DNA of 64,000 bases from FEN-299 sp963717945 (lineage in GTDB: Bacteria; Acidobacteriota; Vicinamibacteria; Vicinamibacterales; Fen-181). The translations under genes and the position numbers were made by a program. Below the pieces are notes generated by a model, which ran no database searches, was not told the DNA's origin, and was given only the letters and a program-made list of their open reading frames with translations. This document shows, piece by piece, positions 63,296 through 64,000 of this stretch. Positions within the stretch are counted from its first letter, which is position 1; each line of letters begins with the position of its first letter. The stretch is from positions 1,364,001 through 1,428,000 of the forward strand of contig CAVQXT010000003.1 in the NCBI GenBank assembly GCA_963717945.1, written 5' to 3'.

Positions 63296-63443
63296 AGGCC
63301 CAGGGCCCAAGCCCGGAGGCTCAGGGCTCAAGCCAAGAGGCTCAGGGCTCAGGGCTCAGGGCTCAGGGAATCTCGGCCGCACTTCGTACTTCCTGCTTCT
63401 CACTTCGTACTTCGCAAGATCGCACGATCGCGAGATCGCCAGA
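63296..63443. repeat. Two adjoining 7-bp tandem arrays
   Basis: The first block (63296-63365) has ten units of the GGGCTCA class, including the odd AGCCAAG. The second (63381-63443) is a different class: ACTTCGT, ACTTCCT, GCTTCTC, ACTTCGT, ACTTCGC, AAGATCG, CACGATC, GCGAGAT, CGCCAGA. Together they encode the last 29 or so residues of the VapC-like protein and its stop codon (TCA at 63356-63358). Confidence 0.9.
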
Positions 63444-63817
63444 TTCCTGGTGGCCGTCCCGATTTTCCTGTCCAGCGTGACCAGGTCCGCTCCGAGCATT
63501 CCCGCCAGCCAGACATACGCCGCATCGTAGGCAGTGAGGCCTGTCGAGAGCGCCAGCATCGCGACCTCGCTCGCGTCCACGTCCATCCAGCGGATGCGCG
63601 TCCGTGGTCCCAGCGTCTCGGCAAGCGCGCGCAGAATCTCGCGCTCGCGGTCCGGATGGCGACGGATCTGCTTCCAGGCGGCGTTGGCCAACTCGAACTT
63701 CAGCAGCAAGGGGGCCGCGACGGCGGCGCCCTCGAGCCGGCGCGCGACGATATCACTGCCCACCTCGTTGAATGCGATCGCCGCCAGTGCCGATGCGTCG
63801 ACGACGATGCGTGTCAT
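63356..63817 (-). CDS. VapC-like PIN-domain toxin with repeat-derived tail
   Basis: A 153-residue PIN-domain ribonuclease, the toxin of a type II system. Acidic residues are in VVDASALAAIAF, in LKFELANAAW, and in AYDAAYVWLAGMLGADLVTLD. The domain proper ends around residue 124. The remaining residues, with the visible 7-residue repeat KYEVRSR-KYEVRPR, come from the 7-bp arrays (7 x 3 nt = 21 nt = 7 codons). The ATG overlaps the upstream stop in ATGA, so toxin and antitoxin are coupled. Confidence 0.88.
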   Translation of the reverse strand: MTRIVVDASALAAIAFNEVGSDIVARRLEGAAVAAPLLLKFELANAAWKQIRRHPDREREILRALAETLGPRTRIRWMDVDASEVAMLALSTGLTAYDAAYVWLAGMLGADLVTLDRKIGTATRNLAISRSCDLAKYEVRSRKYEVRPRFPEP

Positions 63818-64000
63818 CGGCTGTCCCTGGCGTAGCGGATGCTGCGGACGGAGCTGGCGGTGGTTTTCACGCCGATCGCCCGGACGCGTTCGAGCAGGGC
63901 GCGAGCCTCGAACGGGCCTTCGCGCGCCGCGTCCTCGAGGATCGACATCAGCTCGCCCTGGAGCGAGCGGTGGTTGCGCTTTGCGCGCTGCCTGAGTGCC
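63814..64000 (-). CDS. FitA/VapB-like antitoxin (partial, cut by window edge)
   Basis: An open frame running off the right edge; 61 codons are visible. The translated part (RAKRNHRSLQGELMSILEDA near its start) matches the ribbon-helix-helix FitA/VapB pattern RSLqgEl..iLe.A, then continues to ...IRYARDSR. It overlaps the toxin start by 4 bp, as is usual for these pairs. The DNA-binding N-terminal strand is beyond the window. The cognate operator should lie upstream of position 64000 on this strand. Confidence 0.8.
   Translation of the reverse strand, partial: ALRQRAKRNHRSLQGELMSILEDAAREGPFEARALLERVRAIGVKTTASSVRSIRYARDSR

Overview
The window is 64 kb of very GC-rich DNA, densely coded on both strands. 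It reads like a chromosome of an Acidobacteriota bacterium, probably of the Vicinamibacteria type. Supporting signs are a VWFA-related protein of the acidobacterial family (23198-24811), an Oar-like outer-membrane receptor with a carboxypeptidase-type N-domain (28134-30725), and many secreted S9, S10, M28, M48 and propeller proteins. This assignment is inference from gene families; no rRNA or other phylogenetic marker is present. No phage, plasmid, transposase, CRISPR array, tRNA or rRNA was recognised.

Layout. 1-9.2 kb: a leuA-like gene divergent from a LysR regulator, a HEAT-repeat protein, a lipoprotein amidohydrolase, two pseudouridine synthases (truA, RsuA/RluB type) and a coupled cysK-cysE pair. 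9.4-20.1 kb: proline dehydrogenase, a two-gene cell-envelope unit whose main product fuses a SEDS glycosyltransferase to a penicillin-binding-protein domain with all three catalytic motifs lost, a glycyl radical enzyme, an ornithine cyclodeaminase-like gene divergent from an aminotransferase, and DedA. 20.1-28.1 kb: M48 protease divergent from a TolB-like propeller, then the VWA protein, a DUF4010 membrane protein, a Nudix-like protein, YbjQ and a cyclase. 28.1-46.7 kb: outer-membrane receptor, M28, S9 and S10 peptidases, small stress-type proteins, class I aldolase, a SecA-like ATPase with a C-terminal membrane anchor, and a giant propeller-cyclophilin fusion. 46.8-51.4 kb: a four-gene phosphorelay operon. 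51.5-64 kb: a TetR-controlled flavoprotein pair, aldo-keto reductase, murein endopeptidase, penicillin acylase, a eukaryote-style double 6-phosphofructokinase divergent from arginine decarboxylase, and a VapBC-type pair running off the right edge.

The most striking non-coding feature is the content of the gene boundaries. At least nine are occupied by degenerate tandem arrays with a strict 7-bp period. The arrays fall into a few sequence classes present in both orientations, and they often supply stop codons, C-terminal codons or ribosome binding sites. Three further dispersed repeat families sit in other gaps: a bipartite double-hairpin element of about 89 bp (three copies), a 70-90 bp element with near-perfect terminal inverted repeats (two copies), and a GC-rich hairpin family, one locus of which is a 63-bp tandem repeat. 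Most convergent gaps longer than about 20 bp hold one of these families.

The genes suggest an organism that degrades peptides in the periplasm, runs standard glycolysis, makes cysteine and polyamines, and invests in envelope biogenesis.
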